DNA of 64,000 nucleotides from Mrakia gelida (taxonomy: Eukaryota; Basidiomycota; Tremellomycetes; Cystofilobasidiales; Mrakiaceae): the NCBI GenBank assembly GCA_024345305.1, contig BRON01000014.1, forward strand, positions 434,001-498,000, read 5' to 3'. The notes under the pieces were generated by a model that saw only the letters and a list, made by a program, of their open reading frames with translations, made no database searches and was not told where the DNA came from. This document shows, piece after piece, positions 46,501 to 57,895 of this stretch. The position numbers and the translations under genes are program-made. How positions within the stretch are numbered: position 1 is the first letter of the stretch; every line of letters starts with the position of its first letter.

Positions 46501-46876
46501 CAACTGCGTACCCCTCCCTCCTCTCCCTCCCCCTTGCCTTCCTTCCCTCGTTTGTTTGACCTCTCCTAAACTCCCCTCCCACTTCTGATACTCCTCAACC
46601 GCTCGATGAGAAGCTGATGAATGCTCGAGAGCTATTACTGACCTTGAAATTCTTGTGAATGACCTGTGGAGATAAGGAAGGGAAGGGAAAGAGTAGAAGG
46701 TCAGCTTTGAGCTCGTCCTCGACTTTGGTTTGAAGCTCAAGTTCTCCCTCGCTTCTTGCTCAAATCGGATAGAAGCTTGTACCTACGGTAGGGGTCTTCC
46801 TCTGAGTGTGGGAGAGCACGACATTGATGAAGTCCTCAGCCGAAGGGATGGGAGCGATAGCCTTGATAGCCGACAT
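43522..46876 (-). CDS. NOG1: Nucleolar GTP-binding protein 1
   Basis: NOG1 is an essential GTPase of 60S ribosomal subunit assembly in the nucleolus. The start at 46876 gives [20 protein letters not shown]. Next come [39 protein letters not shown] and [20 protein letters not shown]. The G1 motif GYPNVGKSS lies near residue 175. It is followed by [20 protein letters not shown], the G3 segment [27 protein letters not shown], and the G4 segment [13 protein letters not shown]-terminal blocks include [49 protein letters not shown] and [20 protein letters not shown], ending RKAGKTDYR with TAA at 43522-43524. The length of roughly 640 residues is normal. All motifs are intact. Confidence 0.96.
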
Positions 46877-48508
46877 GCTGAAAGAGAGGGAGGAGGGAGA
46901 AGGGGGTGGACTGTAGAGACGAAGGAGAGGTGGAGAGCGGGTAAGGTCGTATTCTTGGGGAGGATGGAGGGTTCTGAAGATGAGAAGGTGTGGAGGAGGA
47001 GAGGAGTACGAACCTGTGAGGAGCGGAGGTGAAGGTGAAGGTGGGAGGGAGGAGGAGGGAGGAGAGGAGTCGAAGGTCAGGTTCTCGTTCGTTTCTAAAG
47101 CTTGCTCCGCAAGATTTGCTCTGGTGGATTTGAGGGTTGGATGGGAGTGGGTGGGAGGAAGGGGGTGGGCGTGTATGCTGACCTGTAACTAAAGGGAAAG
47201 CTGCAGTTAGAGTCTACCTTTCTTCCCCTTGCCTGCAGGTCCTGAGCCAAATTTCAACCAGAGCCGCGCAGTTCAACGAAAGTCAACGCTTGAAGTTTTG
47301 ACTTTCGCAACCCAGCCGAGGAGAATAGGGTGAGAAGGTGGAGGTACCGACTCCATCGACTTTCAAGTTTGAGAAGATTTGCCTTCCTCGGCCGTCCAAA
47401 GGTCGCGCGACGACGCAGGGCTCCGTCCGGTTCTGCGTCGCGACGCTTCCCAGCTTCTCCTCTTCTTATATTTACCCCCGAGCTGATTTGATGGCTCAGT
47501 CCGAGAGGATGAAATGTCAGGAGGCGATCCGTAGCTCGAGAAGAGCCTCCTATCCTCCTGTGAAGAGAACGAACACTCGACTCACCAACTCGCGACGCGT
47601 CGCTCGATTCTCCTTTGCTCAATCTCACTCCTCGACAATCTCACTCTCAGCTTTATCGTTCGTACTCCAAAGAAAACAGAAGCTCAGAACGTCGGAGAGC
47701 TCTCTCTCGCACTTCATCTTCAGTTGAGTTCTCGAGGAAAAGGTGACTCTCCGCCAGTCGAGCAAGTCGTTGACGACGCCGCTTACTCTCTTCTTTCGTC
47801 CCTTTCAGTCCCAAACCTGAGCTTCGTTCAGAACGTGGATTCTGCTCCCTGCTATCCACTTACCCACACCCGAGTTCCGCATTTCAAAACCTTCCCTCCC
47901 TCTTCTCTTCGCTTTCCCTCAGCCCTCACTCAGCCCTCGCGGCCGAGCTCGACGCGACTCTCCTTTCCCTCGGTTCCTGCTTCTGGTTCTCTCCCCTATC
48001 TCTCCTAATCTCTCTCCCAATCTCCTCGGCACTCTCCTCCTCAACTCTGCAACTCAATATGGCTCGAAAGAAAAACTTCCTGAACGGGTTGAGTCCTCCT
48101 TCGGAACTGCGAGACACCCACTCTAGCCGTCATCGAGGAGACTCCCAAGTGCCCGCATCGGGGTTTACTTCAGATTGCTTCCCTTTTTGCTCTTTGCCCT
48201 TTAACGCTCGTCTTTGATCTCGTTGATCCCCAGTCCAAACCAACCTCTCAATCCTCCTTGAGGTGAGTAGAAAAAGAGGAAAGAAGAGAGCGAAGAAGGG
48301 CAAGAGCTGACCTCCTCCCTCGTCGTCTCGCAGAGTTCTCCAACGATCTACCTCCCCTCCCCTCCTCCACACCACCCCTTCCTTCACCTTTCCCAAAAAA
48401 TCACTCAGCCCACCCACGCACACCCTTTCGAACGAACCAACTCCTCCAACTCCCATCCTCTCCAGCAAACCCAGCAAACCAAAGCGCTCTCTCTTTCGTC
48501 TCTAGAAG
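46877..48508. other. Long interval upstream of NOG1 and of the Ser/Thr-rich membrane protein
   Basis: This holds the promoters of two divergent genes. A 53-codon plus-strand frame from 48060 (MARKKNFLNGLSPPSE) could be an upstream open frame in the leader of the 48509 gene, but nothing proves it. A 129-codon plus frame at 47338-47727 has no recognisable domain. Confidence 0.4.
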
Positions 48509-51474
48509 ATGGCCTCCCAAGGAACTACTGGAGTCGAGACGACTGCTGAAGCTCCTACGACCGCCGTAGAGCAAACTACAGCCCAGGTGACCACAGCAGA
48601 GGGTCAGTCTTCTCTCCCTTCCTTCTTTCCCTCCCAAAATCCCATCATCTCCCATCATCTCGAACGGGGCTCTCTGTCCTATCTCCTCCTCCCTCTCTCT
48701 CCTCTCTCGCTCGCCACCCACCAGTTTTGGGGTGAGCTCAGCTCAGCTCTTCCTCTTCTCCCTCCCCTCCTCCCTTCCTCAACTCCTCCTTCCGCCGCCG
48801 CGAGCTCAACCATCTCGAGCTTCTCCTGTTGAGCTCTAAACCGGATTCAATAAAATCAAGGAGGTCATCCTTAAGGGGAAGAGTTTCAAGGGTGGTGACC
48901 ACTTCGCTCGGACTCAAACTCTTCTTGGCCGTGGAACCTCCCTCCCAAACCTCCCGCCCAACCCACGCTGCCCTCCCTTCTTCAAACCACGACCTCGTTT
49001 TTCCTGACACCCCCTCTCTTCCTCCCCCACCTCTTCTTTTTCTTCGCCCTCTCGCCTTCGTCGACACTACTACACGCTCCTTCCCCTCCCCTGAACCCTT
49101 CACTCGTCCTTCGTGTCACCAACCTGGATCGAATCCGAACCTGAACCCGAAACAACACCTCTGCTCCTCCCTCCCTTCTCTCTTCGCTCTTCGTTCTGAA
49201 TCATGGGTGAGTTTGAATGAGTTTGAACGTTTCTTCCTCTTCTTCTTGCGAGTGAGGTTTGAGTGGCTGGGGATGAGGGCGAGTTGGAGGGAGGACGAGG
49301 AGGAAGAAGGGAAAGGGAAAGGGAAGGGAGAAAGGGAAGAAGGACGTGCCGAGGAAGGGAAAAGAAGGGTCTCAAAGGGAGAACGAACGACTCTCCCTTT
49401 CCTCCCTGTTTCGCGCTGGGGGGGATGCTGGGCGCGAGGGCTGGCAGGGTAGGGGTACAGAGGGCGGAGACGCACGGGAAAACGTGGATGTTTCGAAGAA
49501 GGAGAGAACGAAGAAGAGAGGAGAGCTCGCGGCTGACCTTTGTTCCTTCCCTTTCTCTCCCTCTAGCCGACACTCAACCCCCTGTAGATACTACCACGGC
49601 TGCCCCAGTCACGACCACAGCAGCTGTTACTACTACCGCCGCTGTTACTACGACTGCTCAAGTGACCACAACGACTGCAGGTGAGTCTTTCTCCTTTCTG
49701 TCTCTGAGGACGATCCGAACTCATCGTTCCTTCCTCTCCTTCCTTTTCCCTTAGCTGTTACGACGACCCAGGAGGAGGAGACCACCTCAGCTGCGCCGAC
49801 ATCTACTAGGCAGGTTACAACCACCACACAACAGCAGAGCACGAGGGTCATAACGAGCTCCGTGCCTCAGGAAACCAGCACAACGGCCGAGCAGACGTCG
49901 ACCACGGCCGCTGTGACCACAACGACGGCGCAACAGGTTAGTTTCCTATCTCCACCCCCTACTCGCGACTATGTGTCTTGCTGGACACCAGTTGCTGCCG
50001 TTTTGTAGACGCGGAGAAGTCGCATTGACGAGGGAGAACGCTTTCCTTCCGCGTCGCGCAAACCCGACCTTCCCCTTCCTTCCTTCCCTTTTCTGACCTT
50101 TTGTTCCCTCTTCCCAGACTTCCTCCGTCACCGTCACCTCCGCCACTGCCGAGGCCACCAGCACGACCGGTCAGGCCACCTCCACCGTCTTCGTGACCGC
50201 TTCCGATACAGCTTCCTCCGTCGCCTCCTCCTCCTCCCAACCCGCCTCCATCACCTCCACCATTCTCTCCTCCGACGCGTCCGGAGTCGTCCACACCATC
50301 ACCCAGATCGTACGAAACCCTACGCTCAACAATGCTAGCTCAGGAGGAAGCAGCGCGTTCTTCAACAACACCGGAGCCGTCGTCGGAGTTTTCGTCGTCG
50401 TTGGAATTGGTAGGTCTCGGAAGAACCTTTCGTTTGGAAAGGTTCGAAGTGTAGCAGAGATCTGACTTTTTGCTCCTTCGTCGTCTGCAGCTGGAGCCGC
50501 TATGATTCTCGCCGCTGGATTCTTCTTCATTCGACGTCGCCGTGCAGCTCGACTCGGTTCGTTTCCAATCCCTTCCTTTCCTTCCCTTGGCTCCCTGTTC
50601 GGCCAACTTCTCGTTTTCTTCCCTTCGCTGACCTCCCAATCGTTCTCTCTCCCTTCCGCTCATCGTTCTCTCTCGCAGATCGAGACGTCTCCGCTGCCGC
50701 CGCCGCTGCTGCCGCCGCCGCTTCTCGTCAACCCTTCGAGGACGACGACGACCTTCCTCCCTCCGGATCGCACTCCTACAACTCGACCCACGACGCTCCC
50801 GCCATGTCGCAGTACGCTCAGCCAGGCTACGGCTACGGAGCTGCTGCTGGAGGACGAGCTGTTGAGGATGGGTACGGACACAACGGAGGATACGACGCGT
50901 ACGGAGCTGGAGGAGGACAGGGAGGGTACGCTCCTGAGGGAGCTTACGTCGGAGCTGATGGACAGCAGCAGCATCAGGGACAGTACGGTGCTGATGGACA
51001 GTATGAGCCTTACTCGGATGTGAGTAAACTCTCTCTCTCTCTTGGTTCTCTTGACGAGTTCGTCGCTCGCGAACTCTCCTCGAAACGACGCGGCTGACCT
51101 TCCCTCCCTCCCTCCCTTCTTCCCTCGTCCTTTTTCTCCAGCAACCCTACGACTACGCCCAAGACCCCTTCTACACCTCCAACTCCTCCCACGACGGAGG
51201 CTACCCCTCGCAGTACTCCTCCGACCCTTCGCAACAAGCCTACCACGACCCTTCCCAACAGTACCACGATCCTTCCCAGCAGGGCTACCCCGACCAGCAC
51301 CAGTACAACAACACCCAAGGAGGACCGAGCTACGCTCCTCCGGCGGTGGGAGAGGACGGGATGAACCTGGGGAACAGGAACGCGAGCGATGGGAGCTTGA
51401 TCAGTACGGGAGAGGGACGAGGAGCAGCGGGAGGAGGGAAGAGGTTGGGAGTGGCGAACCCTAGTGATGAGTAG
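48509..51474 (+). CDS. Ser/Thr-rich single-pass membrane protein, wall-sensor-like
   Basis: Exons encode a Thr/Ser-rich ectodomain (MASQGTTGVETTAEAP, many repeats of the type TTTAAVTTT, TSTTGQATST). The membrane helix follows: TGAVVGVFVVVGI across an intron to AGAAMILAAGFFFI, with the positive stop RRRRAARL. The cytosolic tail has a poly-Ala run, an acidic patch (FEDDDDLPP), and Tyr/Gly/Gln-rich repeats (YGYGAAAGG, QYHDPSQQ repeated), ending NPSDE with TAG at 51472-51474. This layout resembles Mid2/Wsc-type cell-wall integrity sensors or mucin-like surface proteins, but no cysteine-rich WSC domain is present. No classical signal peptide is seen at the chosen start, so an N-terminal exon may be missing. 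The first intron (48602-49565 as read) is about 960 bases, far longer than others here. Confidence 0.7.
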
Positions 51475-52118
51475 AGGAGGAGATGGACTATACACTGCTC
51501 TCGAGTTTTCTTTTCGCGTTTTCGTTTTGCTCTTCATCATCTTTGGGTCTCGCTTCTTTCGTTTCGTTTCCTTCGCTTTTCTTGTCTGCTGGGCTACCCT
51601 ATCTCTCTCCCTCTCTCGCTTCCCTCCCCTTCCTTTTCCGACTTTACTCTATCTATTTCCCACCCTCCTTCACGGCTCCCTTCACCACAAACAAAACTCC
51701 CAACGCCACGACTCTCCCACTCGGACACTTCTTCTTTCTCAACTCGATTCGACTCTCGACGGTTTAGACTACGAACGCGTCTCCTTCTCTTTCCTTTGCT
51801 CTTACTTTGTTTTCGCTTTGATCGACTTTTGGTTGAATTGCGATCTTGATTGTTCTCTCCCTCTTGTTCGTACGGCGAGAAAGTAGCGGGAGAGTCGGAG
51901 TGGGAGAGGGAGAGGGAGAGGATCATTGACTTTCGCGACGCGCGACACGTCGTCGCTTCGTTCTGAGCGAGCGCGGTCCTTCTGTGATAGGTGCTGATAC
52001 AGCCAGACAAACAAAGGTTGGAGAAGATCAAGTGAAGAAAGCAAAGCAAAGAGGACGAGGACAAGAGAGAGAGGACGGACCCGCGTCGTCGCGAGTCGTT
52101 TCGGTTCGAGTCGTTCGT
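51475..52118. other. Interval between convergent genes
   Basis: Presumed 3' untranslated regions of the membrane-protein gene (plus) and the small unknown gene (minus). No gene is seen. Confidence 0.5.
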
Positions 52119-52737
52119 TCAAACCTCACTCTTCGACGACCCCAACCCCAACTCCACCCTCGGGGGTTCAATCAGAGGCCCATTCCCAAGCTTCCCATCT
52201 AGCCGACGAGCTTCGTCGAAGCATTCGTGAAGGTTGAGATCTGTTCGAAACCCAACAAACAAACGAGGGTGAGCTCGAACGAGATCGAACCTCACGCGAA
52301 GCTTTTTGTTGCAAGCCGACTGGCTCGACGACTCACCAGCAACGGACCGCTCCAGCGCCGTCAACTTCTTATCGATATGGTTCGTCGTTCGAGCTGAGGA
52401 GCGCTTGTCCTTGATGTATCTTTGACGAAACGAATACGAAGGAAGGGCGAGGTCAGCGCGAGCTCGAGCGTCGAGCTCAACATCCTTCCATCCTCCCCTT
52501 CGAAAGAACTCACTCTCCCAACACTTTCACAACCCTCTCCCTCGTAATTCCAGGTTTTTCGCTCCCAGCTCGTTCATCTCGAAAGAGCTTCTCGACAGCG
52601 ACAGCCTTCCAAGGGAACCTCAGTCCCTTCCCTGGTTGGACCGGAGCGTGAGAGGAGGCGAAGTCCATCGTCGAGGCAGCGTAGAAAGCATTGGCGTTGT
52701 CTGCGTCGCGTTGTTGTTGGGGGGTGAAGGTGGCCAT
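52119..52737 (-). CDS. Hypothetical small protein, about 147 residues
   Basis: Three exons join in frame. The first (start 52737) encodes MATFTPQQQRDADNANAFYA, KGLRFPWKAVAVEKLFRDER and ITRERVVKVLG. The second gives RYIKDKRSSARTTNHIDKKL and TALERSVA. The third gives DLNLHECFDEARRLDGKLG, then a proline-containing tail ending GLGSSKSEV with TGA at 52119-52121. The splice phases agree at both junctions, which supports the model. It is mainly helical and charged. I recognise no family. The start codon lies only a few hundred bases from the divergent TTL-like gene, so the two may share a promoter. Confidence 0.65.
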
Positions 52738-53115
52738 GGGTGTTGTGATGAGTGAGGTTATGAGGGGGTTGGGAGATGGTGGGAGTCGGAGGGAGGAAGG
52801 GAGGAGAGGGAGGGAGGGAGGGAGGCTGAGCTCGTCGACTCGGGGCGACCGACGGACCTGTTCAAAAGTGAGTCACTTTGCTCGGGGGTCAGCTGAGCCG
52901 CGGGAAATTTTATAAGCGGAGGCAGTTCTCGAGATGTATACCTCTGGGGGTGGAAAGGATTTTGAGGTCGAGAAGGAAGTTTTGTGATCAAGAGAGGCTT
53001 ACAGAAGCGACGGATCTGAGCGAAGGGCTGAAAGAAGGTGAGTTCGATGAGTTGGCTTCAAACGACTACCACCTTTCCCCCTTTTCTCAACCCATCCTTC
53101 TAGCGTCTCCCGCCT

Positions 53116-54970
53116 TCACAGCTACACGGCAAGCGTATGAGCTGGCTGGAGGGCTTCCTCGCTTCGAGGGGAGGCGAGGTCTACTTCCTCCGAACGAGCT
53201 CAAGCATAGCCCGACCTGTTCAACTCCTCCTCCTCCTCCAGCTTCCATCACTCCAGCATCGCCTTCGAGGGAGGTTTCGAGCGCTCTCAGAACGCAAGCT
53301 ATCTCTGACTCTCACCTCCTTCAGATGTTAAACGCTGTGATGTGAGTCCTCTTGTTTTTGCTGCTCGAGAGCGAGAGCGAAGCTCACCTCTCCCTCCTCC
53401 TCCTCCCCTACCTTTCAGATCCCTCCCTTCCTCTCCTCGAGCCCAGCAGGCCCTCGAAGGCTCTCTCAAACGACATATCCCCTCTATCACCTTCCTCTCA
53501 AACACCTCTTCCCTCGACTCAACCTCTCCTCTCCTCATCTGGACCCCCTCAGCCCTTCGACCTCTCGCCTGTCCCCCTCAGCAACGCATCCTCCTCTCCT
53601 CCTTCCCATACAAGCAGACCCTCATTCAGCAAGGGAAACTCTCCACCGCTCTCCAGCAACTCAAGATGCGTCAGATGACCGATCAAGTTCGGCTCTACGG
53701 CTTCATCCAGGCGTGTGACTCCAGGGGAGAGATGGAAGGATGGGACGTATCGTTTCGAACGCTCGAGGACGTCGAGAACTCTGGGTTCGGGATCGAGTTG
53801 GACGGAACTGCAGCGGAGGAGCGGGTTGTCATGAGGGGAGGGTGGAAGTTGGGGGAGTGGTGGATTGTGAAGCCGCTGGAGGGGCTCGGACGAGAGAACG
53901 GAGGGAAGCGTCTCTTCTCGAATCGTGAGGAAATGAGGGAAATTTTCCGGGACTTGTCTGAAGGAGTGAAGGAAGACTTGAAGGGGTGGGAGGACTCTGG
54001 GTATCTGGACGGGAGAAGGGTGGGTTATTGAGATCTGAGAAGTTATTTCATTCAGGTGAGTCGCGACGCGCTGTCGTTCGCATCCCTTTCCTTCGAGCGA
54101 ACCGATTTCTGACGATCTCGCATCTTCTTTTCGCGCTTTCAGAGGTACATGGAGAGACCCTTACTTCTTCTGCCCCCACCTCTCAACCTCCTCGACCCGT
54201 CGTCGACCCTGCCACCCTCACAAACCAAGTTCCATCTGCGCGCCTACGCGGTTATCCTCTCAAACGCGATCCTCGTCTACCCATCCAACACCCAAGCCTT
54301 CTTCGCCGACCAAATCTACTCCAACCCAACATCCCACACCGAATCCCTCCTCCCTCACCTCTCCAACGCGTCTCTCGAACCAGTTCACCTCCTCAAAGAT
54401 CTAGACGGTCGCGAGACTTCCTTCAAGGGAAACAGGTTCACAAGGGATCTCATCGGCAGTATTCAGAAGGGAATTGAGAGGAAGATCGTTGAAGCTGTGG
54501 TTGCTGCTGTGGAATTCGGGACGGTTGAGCTCGAGAGGGACAGTTTCGAGGTTCGTCGCGTCCCTTCCTTTTGCCCTTTCTTTCCCCGCCTCTCCGCTTC
54601 CTCTGTGACCGTTTTTTTTTTTTTCTCTCTCGCACGAGCACAGCTGTTCGCAGTAGACTTTATCGCCACGGAACCCATCTCAGATCCCCCAGCAACTCCT
54701 TCATCCGAAGCTCAACCTTTCAACCCCTGCCTCACGCTCCTCGGATTCAAACCCAACCCCCAGCTCGACTTCCCTTCCTCTTCGCACGAACTTCAGATCA
54801 AGACGGTCGCAATGCTCGAGGGAGTCGTGTGTGCGGTGGCTGCTCCGTTCTTCGCTCGCTCGGAGGGAATTGTCGCATGGCAGAAAGGGGAGGAGAGGTT
54901 CGGTTGGGTTTGCGTTCGCGAAGGGGAGTTGGAGGGGCCAGGAGCCGGGATGACAGGATTGCTCGCCTAG
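53116..54970 (+). CDS. Tubulin-tyrosine-ligase-like (ATP-grasp) protein with an in-frame TGA
   Basis: Family blocks in order: FPYKQTLIQQGKLSTAL, GGWKLGEWWIVKPLEGLG with the ATP-binding lysine, GGKRLFSNREEMREIFRDLS, then after an intron RYMERPLLL and KFHLRAYAVILSNAILVY, FKGNRFTRDLIGSI, and LFAVDFIATEP near the end. This matches the TTL domain found in yeast Pby1. Between EDSGYLDGRRVGY and DLRSYFIQ the frame reads TGA (54029-54031), just before the canonical donor at 54056. Using a GTGGGT donor 36 bases upstream (54020) would remove the stop and keep the frame. The usual metal-binding LLEVN block is not evident after LFAVDF. The 5' end is unresolved; coding begins before or near 53116. It may be a damaged or inactive member. 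Confidence 0.65.
54611..54624. repeat. Poly-T run in intron acceptor tract
   Basis: A homopolymer of T of about 13 bases forms the pyrimidine tract of the last intron of the TTL-like gene. Confidence 0.7.
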
Positions 54971-55775
54971 GAGACTATCTATTAAAGTTCAAACCACACA
55001 CGCCCTTCGTGCGTTCTTCCTCCTCCTCCTCGAAAGTCGACACGTGCCGTCGTTGTGTGCGCTTTCCCTGCTTCCTTTTCTTTCCTTCCTCAAAGTTGCT
55101 CGCTTATCAGCCAGACCAACGCATCTCTCACGTTTCGTCGTAGCGCCGACGCAGAGGGGGTCCTGTTTGAGACGAACGAGAAAACGCGTCGAGTCGTCCT
55201 CGTCGTCTTTCCCTCCGTCCCTGCTCTCTCTCGAATCGCTTCCTTCTCAAGCGAGTCATCAAGCTAAGATCGCTTTCCTCGCCGGATGAAGGTTGAAAAA
55301 GTCAGAACGTTCATTCATTAGTAGATATAGTACGAAGGAGGGTGGGTTACAAAAAGAGGGAGACCGAATCGAGGTCTATTACAAAATCAAGTCGAAGGAG
55401 CTGAACGAAAAAACGAAGGATGAAGGGACCCAGAAAGAAGAAAGACGGGCAAGCAGGTAAGAATGGTATGCAAAGAGGTAAAAGCGATGGAGTGGGATGG
55501 AGATGCAGAGGGGTAGTAAGTAAAGGGGAGAGGGAGGGGACGCGCAAAGGGCGAGGAGGGACGACGTGGGTGCGAGAGGAAGAGAGAGTGAGAGACGTGA
55601 CAGGGGCATAGCTAGAGCGGATAGAGAGAGAGAGAGAGAGGAGAACTAAGCAAGTAAGGGAGAGGGGGAGAGGAGAGAGCAGGAGGACGATAAAAAGAGA
55701 CGAGTCCAAACCCAAAAATCAACGACGACCGAGAACGCGGAGGGAGGATGGGACGACGACGACGAGGGCTCTTGT
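54971..55775. other. Interval between convergent genes
   Basis: About 800 bases, mostly presumed 3' untranslated sequence. It contains a purine-rich GA microsatellite near 55621-55641. No gene is supported. Confidence 0.45.
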
Positions 55776-56382
55776 TCACTCTGCTCGAGAGAGCTCTCGA
55801 CAGTTGAGGTTGAGTTCGAAGGTCGACTGCAGTCACGAGGAGAGATGGAGAGGAAAAAAGTCAGCGCTCTCGAGGTGTTGATTGATCGGAAAGCCTCACC
55901 TCGCCTCGCTCGAACCTTCCGAAACGGGCACGCGACCCGACCCTCCCTCCCTCTCCCTCCGTCGAGAAAAACATGTAGAAGCAAAAACTCACCTTCATAG
56001 TCCTCCCTACGAGCATCTTAACCTTCCCCTTCCCTGGTCCCGCCTTCATCCCGTTGATAGGGATCAACTGAGGTTTCTCCGATGGCGCTCCTACGAGGGA
56101 CGTCAAGCCCAACATGGGTCGAAGAGGTTGACTCCTTGGGAACCCGCTGCTCGAGGAAGACCTCCTTCGTTCTGGTGCTGGAGGACGGTCGTCGTGAGTC
56201 TGGGAGATGGTGGGTTGATGGTAGGAGGGAGAGAAGTAGGAGTGTTGGCCTGAGGGAGGTGAAGGGGGGTGGGATTGGGACTGGGAGGAGAACGAAGAGG
56301 AGGAGGAGGAGAGCAGGGGTGAGGAGAGGGGAGAAGGGGAGAAGGATGAGTGATGGTTGGGTGGTGAGGGAGCTCGTTTCAT
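55776..56382 (-). CDS. Hypothetical Ser/Pro-rich small protein
   Basis: The start at 56382 encodes MKRAPSPPNHHSSFSPSP, a Ser-rich stretch, RRRSSSSSGFPRSQPLRPML, GLTSLVGAPSEKPQLIPING and MKAGPGKGKVKMLVGRTMK, then a GTGAGT donor. After an intron the frame ends STFELNLNCRELSRAE with TGA at 55776-55778. The product is about 150 residues and basic overall. I recognise no family. The block from IPINGMKAGPGKGKVKMLVG is the only part that looks constrained, because it is less repetitive than the rest. Confidence 0.5.
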
Positions 56383-57895
56383 AGTTGAGATGGGAGTGAG
56401 GGTTGGGTGGTGAGGAGCTGGAAGAGAAGAGAAGGAGGGAGGGGAGGTGATCAGTTTGGTGTTTTGACCTCTCGAGAACGAGACGAATGAAACCCAGCCA
56501 GCCACAGACGAATGAAGCGATGCTCAGGGCATCCCTTCTCTCTACGAGGCTAGTCGAGAGTGAAATCATTCCCATCCAGACTCTCGAGCTGCCATCTCCT
56601 CGGAGGGAAGAGCTCAGAGCTCGACCCAAAATCCGTTGGGGAGCGAGGGAGCGAGCTCGAGGAGGCCGTCACACGTCGAGCTCCCTTTGTTGACGCTTCG
56701 CTCACTGCTCCTCGACTGAGCGTGCGTGGGTAGGGAGAGAGGAAGGGGAGAGAAGACACTCACACATTTCGAAGGAGTAGGAAGGGAAAGGAAGGAGGGA
56801 AGCAGTTAGAGGAAAAGGAAGAGGAGATTCGACGAAGCTCACCTTTCCTCGAGGGGACCTCGCCCCTTCCCCACCCGATTTCGCCTCCTCCCCCAACTTG
56901 TTCCCAACGAGGAAAAACCGCCGGCCTCCTCCGCCTTCACGTTTAATACAACAACTCGGGCTCGATACACATCGCGCTTAGCAGCTCTTCCCTTGAGCGA
57001 CTTTGGCTGGCGGGACGGTGAGAGGACGGTTGGTGGGAGACGCGTCGTGAAGTCAGAGATGGCTCTGATGAAGGTGATCTTGCGATGAGAGGAGGGCAGA
57101 GGGCTTCACAACGGATGCTGAAGGTGACGATGACTCGGTGGAAGGTGAGGCGAGGAGGGGAAGCAGGGGTCGAGGGAAGTCGGTGGATGGAATCCGAAGT
57201 CAAGTCGCAAGAGGTGAATCGGTCTGGTTTTCCGATGAGAGAGAGGTCATGAGGCGTGGGAGACGCGAGATGAGAGGAACTGAGAAGGTGAGGGCTGGTT
57301 GAAGGCGAGGAGGGAAGAGGGAAAGGTGGCGAGGGAGTGAGGGCGAGAGGAGTGATGGACGCGTCGTCTTCCTCGTTCCTCGAGAGTCAGACAAAACGAG
57401 CGGCGAAGAGACATTCCACCATCAGAGAGGTCGGACAGGTCCTGAATGATGATGGTGGTTGAGAGGGAAGAAGCAAACCGGAGAGGGAGCGAGAGGACGA
57501 AGCAGAACGCCCGGTCAAGACGCGCGAGACACCGACTCCCGACGCGAGAGGAAGCAGCTGAAAGTTGTGCAGACAGCAGCGAAAGCTAGAACCTCGGAGA
57601 ATAAAGGCATGCGATGTCCTCGGTCAAAGCTCGATCACCAAACGGATGCAAACAGCGCGAGAAGGACGAGAAGGACGAGACGTCGACGCGTCGCAAAGGC
57701 AAGAGAGCGGCCTTGAGACTGTCGTCCCAAACCTAGGTACAGCAAGCTGAAGAAACGCGCAGAGGGTAAAGAAGGGTAAACTACCAAGCTGGAAGGATGA
57801 CCTCAAAAGAGGCGAAAGGCTGTACAAAGCAAAACGAAGCTCAACCCGACGACGCGTCGCGTCTCCTCTCTCTCATTCCCTCCCTTCCTTCGAGA
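56383..57895. other. Interval with no firmly supported gene
   Basis: An 86-codon minus-strand frame at 57203-56943 (MTSDSIHRLPSTPASPP, with VIVTFSIRCEALCPP) could be a small gene, but nothing supports it beyond length. Four copies of GACGCGTC lie at 57038, 57358, 57685 and 57851, the densest cluster in the window. Confidence 0.4.

Noticed and set aside
47338..47727. 129-codon plus-strand frame in the NOG1 upstream region
   Set aside because: No domain, no conserved block and mixed codon use; it also overlaps a 124-codon frame on the other strand.
54029..54031. Selenocysteine at the TGA of the TTL-like gene
   Set aside because: The family has no selenocysteine site here, fungi with very few exceptions lack the machinery, and no SECIS-like element was noticed.
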